Origin: Acidobacteriota bacterium
Lineage (GTDB): Bacteria; Acidobacteriota; Vicinamibacteria; Vicinamibacterales; UBA8438
Reading direction: 5' to 3'
Length of the DNA: 17,335 bases
Assembly (NCBI GenBank): GCA_012963185.1
Contig: DTWD01000427.1
Span: forward strand, 1 to 17,335
In this document: positions 15,044 to 17,335 of the stretch, one piece after another
Layout of the letters: each line of letters opens with the position of its first letter
How positions within the stretch are numbered: position 1 is the stretch's first letter
Program-made: the position numbers and the translations under genes
Notes under the pieces: generated by a model
What the model was told of the DNA's origin: nothing
The model's database searches: none
Seen by the model: the letters and a program-made list of their open reading frames with translations, nothing else

Positions 15044-16215
15044 TTGTGAAGAAGGTGTCGAATGGCCGTGATGACCTCTGGAACAGAAACTTTGTCAAGG
15101 CAGTCTGGTGTTCCGGAGGCGCATCGTGCAGGCGGACGACGGATTTGATTGCACGGACGACACCAGAGTTCAGCGTGGACGACTTGTCGGTGGGAAGTTA
15201 GCGGAGCGTACCGCACAGGATCTGATGGTCCGAAAATTGCGACGACGGGAGTTCCGACGCTTGCTGCCAGGTGCATAGGCCCGGTGTCACCGGTTACCAG
15301 CAATCTCAATCGCTTTAAGACAGCAGCGAGTTCGAGCAACGAAAGCTGGCCAACGAGGTTCATCAGATGAATTGATGTTGGAAGGTGTTTGACGACGGCA
15401 TCACCAATTAATCGGTCAGCTTCGCTTCCTAGCAAGACGATGGTTGCATTGTCTTCATGTGACAGAATCGAGGCGGTTTCTGCAAATCTAGCCGCTGGCC
15501 ATTGTTTAATCTGACGACCTCCACTGACGTTAATACCAATAAGCGGTGTGTGGGGGGTATCTGGACCGAGCAATTGACTGGTGCGTTGGTGCACGTGTTC
15601 GGGCAAGGGGCTGAGGAGGTGGTCAGCAGTAAGTGTGTCCTCATGATCGTTAGAGAAGATATGTTGTACCAAGCGGTGGGCATTGTCGGCTGTGTGAATC
15701 TTTGGTTCGTAGTCGAGTGCATCGGTAAGGAACCCGCCTCCTCCGCCTGTTCGGTACCCGACACGTTGAGGAGCTCCCGATGCTGCAAGCAGTGCGTTGC
15801 TTCGAATATCCGGTTCAAAGTTAATGGCCAGATCAAAATCCTGTTGCTGCCAACCAAAAGCCATCTGTATCGCACTTTGTACCGAGGAGGATTTGTCTTT
15901 CCGCGCTAACCACGGGACATTCAGTAGTTCGATCCGGTCGACACCAGGAATCAGCACGGCAAGGTCGCTGTTCCAACTGCCCACGATCAGTTGTATAAAA
16001 GCATCCGGTAGATGTGTCCGAATGCGGCGCACCGCGCCGGCCACCATAAGTAAGTCCCCGATTCGTTCGAGGCGTAGCACTAGCACTCGCTTGGGTGCTG
16101 AAGTACTAGGCGTTCTACGCCATTCGTTGATTGCCCGGAAGGGTGTGAGGAGACAATCGATACAGCCCACGAGTCGTCGGTCGCGGTCGTTATAGATTTG
16201 CAGATATTTGAACAC
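15040..16215 (-). CDS. Glycosyltransferase family 9, heptosyltransferase-like
   Basis: 391 residues. Features in order: VLVLRLERIGDLLM (44-57), the standard GT9 N-terminal motif with the catalytic-region Asp at 54; RVGY (151-154); GINVSGGRQIKQWPAARFAE (227-246), the ADP-heptose-site region; LVGQLSLLELAAVL (287-300); and LLVTGDTGPMHLAASVGTPV (305-324) followed by IFGPSDPVRYAP (327-338). A C-terminal cysteine set (C352, C355, C365, C372) with WCRPCNQ recalls the WaaF/WaaC-type tail. Members transfer L,D- or D,D-heptose from ADP-heptose to LPS core or other acceptors. HldE in the same locus makes a heptose donor plausible. The start is GTG 16215 with no clear ribosome binding site, 24 bases after the GT-C gene. 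About 40 residues precede the core motif, so an internal start is possible. Confidence 0.88.
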   Translation of the reverse strand: MFKYLQIYNDRDRRLVGCIDCLLTPFRAINEWRRTPSTSAPKRVLVLRLERIGDLLMVAGAVRRIRTHLPDAFIQLIVGSWNSDLAVLIPGVDRIELLNVPWLARKDKSSSVQSAIQMAFGWQQQDFDLAINFEPDIRSNALLAASGAPQRVGYRTGGGGGFLTDALDYEPKIHTADNAHRLVQHIFSNDHEDTLTADHLLSPLPEHVHQRTSQLLGPDTPHTPLIGINVSGGRQIKQWPAARFAETASILSHEDNATIVLLGSEADRLIGDAVVKHLPTSIHLMNLVGQLSLLELAAVLKRLRLLVTGDTGPMHLAASVGTPVVAIFGPSDPVRYAPLTSHRQVVHAELWCRPCNQIRRPPARCASGTPDCLDKVSVPEVITAIRHLLHN

Positions 16216-16239
16216 GTGTTCTACAAGTTTCGCATGTTG

Positions 16240-17335
16240 TCACTGAATTACCACGCGGTCTAGCATAACCCCGACTTCTCGGTCGTCAGAGCCTCCCAGG
16301 TGCTCTCGGGGTATCCAGGTGCTCGTTTCAATGCGTAGCTCAGAGGCTTCTTCACGTGCAGCCACTGCGCGCGCGACGCCGGGAGGAATCGAGACCGTAT
16401 ACGAATTAAAACCGGCCTTAACCGGGTAAGTTCCTAGTGGTGTGTTATCAAGCGTTAAATGAACATGCGTTTCTTCTGCATCATCCGGTCGGCCACCATT
16501 GTTTAAATACAGCGTGAGCGAACTCGCTGTTGCTAGTGTTCCGAGAACCGAAATAAATGATCGGTCTCGAGTCCATCGGTAGGTCACACCATTATGGTCT
16601 TGCTGTTTGGCATGAATCCGGCGGACGTACAGGTCGTCAGCGGTGCCCACGTCAAGGTCGAATACTCCCGATGTGATCCGACCTGGTACAAATTCGTAGA
16701 TGCCGTAGTCAAATTCTTTATGGCGAACAGTAGTTGGATAGGCATTAAGGGTTTGTTCGTACTCTGGAACTTGAAATCGGTCAGCACCCACGGTTGTCGC
16801 AACGGTGCTCTTGGATAAGAGATCGGTGCCTCCCCCGCCAATAAAAAATACGCGGTCGTAAGTCGTACGTGCCCACTCCACGAATCGCCTAAATGATTGC
16901 TTGTGGGGAGTAACTTGATCGAACACTAAAACATTTCGATCGTAGATGTAATCAAGCGGCGTAGCGAGTAGATGCATGTCAGATGAACCGCGAGATTCGA
17001 CTAGAACGAGATCGTCAGGCGTAAACCGTGCTGCGAGCTCTTCGAGCTTCGGGATCAAACCGGAAAATTCACTGTGACGCAAGATGGGTCGGGTGTTTTG
17101 CAAATACTGCACGCCAAGCCATCCAATGATCAGTACGCCGAAAGCGGTACGGAGCAGATAAACTTTCTTGGTACTTAGCCAAGGTACTGGCAACCAAGAG
17201 TGCGCGGAGGTTCGTGTAAATGCTGCAGCACCAATCAAGAGGAGTGAGACTGGAAGGATGACAGGAAGAAATCGTCTTGCCATCCAGAAATGTTCCGGAA
17301 CAACTCTGGCTTTATAAAAAATAAAAAACATAAAA
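16240..17335 (-). CDS. C-terminal part of a GT-C membrane glycosyltransferase, 5'-truncated
   Basis: The frame is open to the right edge and no ribosome binding site can be judged; an ATG at 17331 exists but probably is not the start. Residues counted from that ATG: PEHFWMARRFLPVILPV (13-29) is a familiar last periplasmic loop and membrane entry of GT-C proteins, and two hydrophobic segments follow (22-42 and 57-77). The remaining 285 residues are soluble: an alpha/beta stretch including LVLVESRGSSDMHLL (108-122) and VFFIGGGGTDLL (161-172), then a beta-rich tail ending TSTWIPREHLGGSDDREVGVMLDRVVIQ in pieces (about 335-363). The tail looks like the carbohydrate-binding-like beta-sandwich I recall on some large GT-C proteins, and it should face the periplasm. 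The catalytic N-terminal part is not in the window. It is the upstream partner of the GT9 gene. Confidence 0.7.
   Translation of the reverse strand, partial: FMFFIFYKARVVPEHFWMARRFLPVILPVSLLLIGAAAFTRTSAHSWLPVPWLSTKKVYLLRTAFGVLIIGWLGVQYLQNTRPILRHSEFSGLIPKLEELAARFTPDDLVLVESRGSSDMHLLATPLDYIYDRNVLVFDQVTPHKQSFRRFVEWARTTYDRVFFIGGGGTDLLSKSTVATTVGADRFQVPEYEQTLNAYPTTVRHKEFDYGIYEFVPGRITSGVFDLDVGTADDLYVRRIHAKQQDHNGVTYRWTRDRSFISVLGTLATASSLTLYLNNGGRPDDAEETHVHLTLDNTPLGTYPVKAGFNSYTVSIPPGVARAVAAREEASELRIETSTWIPREHLGGSDDREVGVMLDRVVIQ

Noticed and set aside
15502..15909. 135-residue plus-strand frame
   Set aside because: Lies wholly opposite the well-supported GT9 gene; composition fits an antisense shadow.
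16210..16221. 12-bp palindrome GAACACGTGTTC over the GTG start of the GT9 gene
   Set aside because: About four perfect 12-bp palindromes are expected by chance in a window of this size, and no second half-site or matching operator was seen.

Overview
The window is a dense cell-envelope polysaccharide locus from a Gram-negative bacterium. That reading rests on HldE (ADP-heptose synthesis), a family 9 (heptosyltransferase-type) glycosyltransferase, a Wzx-type flippase, six GT4 glycosyltransferases, two sugar/lipid-type methyltransferases and two GT-C membrane glycosyltransferases. Composition looks close to 50% GC by eye, and about half of the genes start with GTG. The style of the GT-C proteins (a DE pair in the first loop, an FGQRRF motif, and a beta-rich C-terminal tail after the membrane part) reminds me of Acidobacteriota/Vicinamibacteria-like genomes. 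That is an impression, and the genus cannot be named from this sequence. No rRNA, tRNA, CRISPR array, transposase or integrase was seen.

Layout. Block 1 (bases 1-6222, minus strand, read right to left): Wzx-like flippase, class I methyltransferase, a possible tiny ORF, HldE, a deoxyhypusine-synthase-like protein, and a GT4 enzyme that runs off the left edge. Block 2 (6224-15043, plus strand): a GT4, a 229-base non-coding leader with a strong hairpin, a GT-C membrane protein, then a tightly coupled run of GT4, methyltransferase with an N-terminal zinc ribbon, GT4, GT4, GT4. Junctions in that run are 4-base overlaps, a 9-base gap or a 1-base overlap. Block 3 (15040-17335, minus strand): a GT9 heptosyltransferase-like gene preceded by the C-terminal part of another GT-C protein whose start lies beyond the right edge.

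How the parts fit (inference). HldE supplies activated heptose and the GT9 enzyme is the natural user of it, which points to a heptose-containing LPS core or similar glycan. The GT4 enzymes would build an oligosaccharide on a lipid carrier, the methyltransferases would modify or cap it, the flippase would move it across the inner membrane, and the GT-C enzymes would add sugars from polyprenyl-phosphate donors on the periplasmic side. No clear Wzy polymerase, chain-length regulator, ligase or initiating phosphoglycosyltransferase is visible here.

The least explained gene is the deoxyhypusine-synthase-like protein, which overlaps the end of hldE by 8 bases. Other points worth a look are an 18-bp perfect inverted repeat straddling the stop codon of the first plus-strand GT4, a hairpin that pairs with the ribosome binding site of the minus-strand methyltransferase, and a coding-looking frame ending in an ATGA overlap with hldE.
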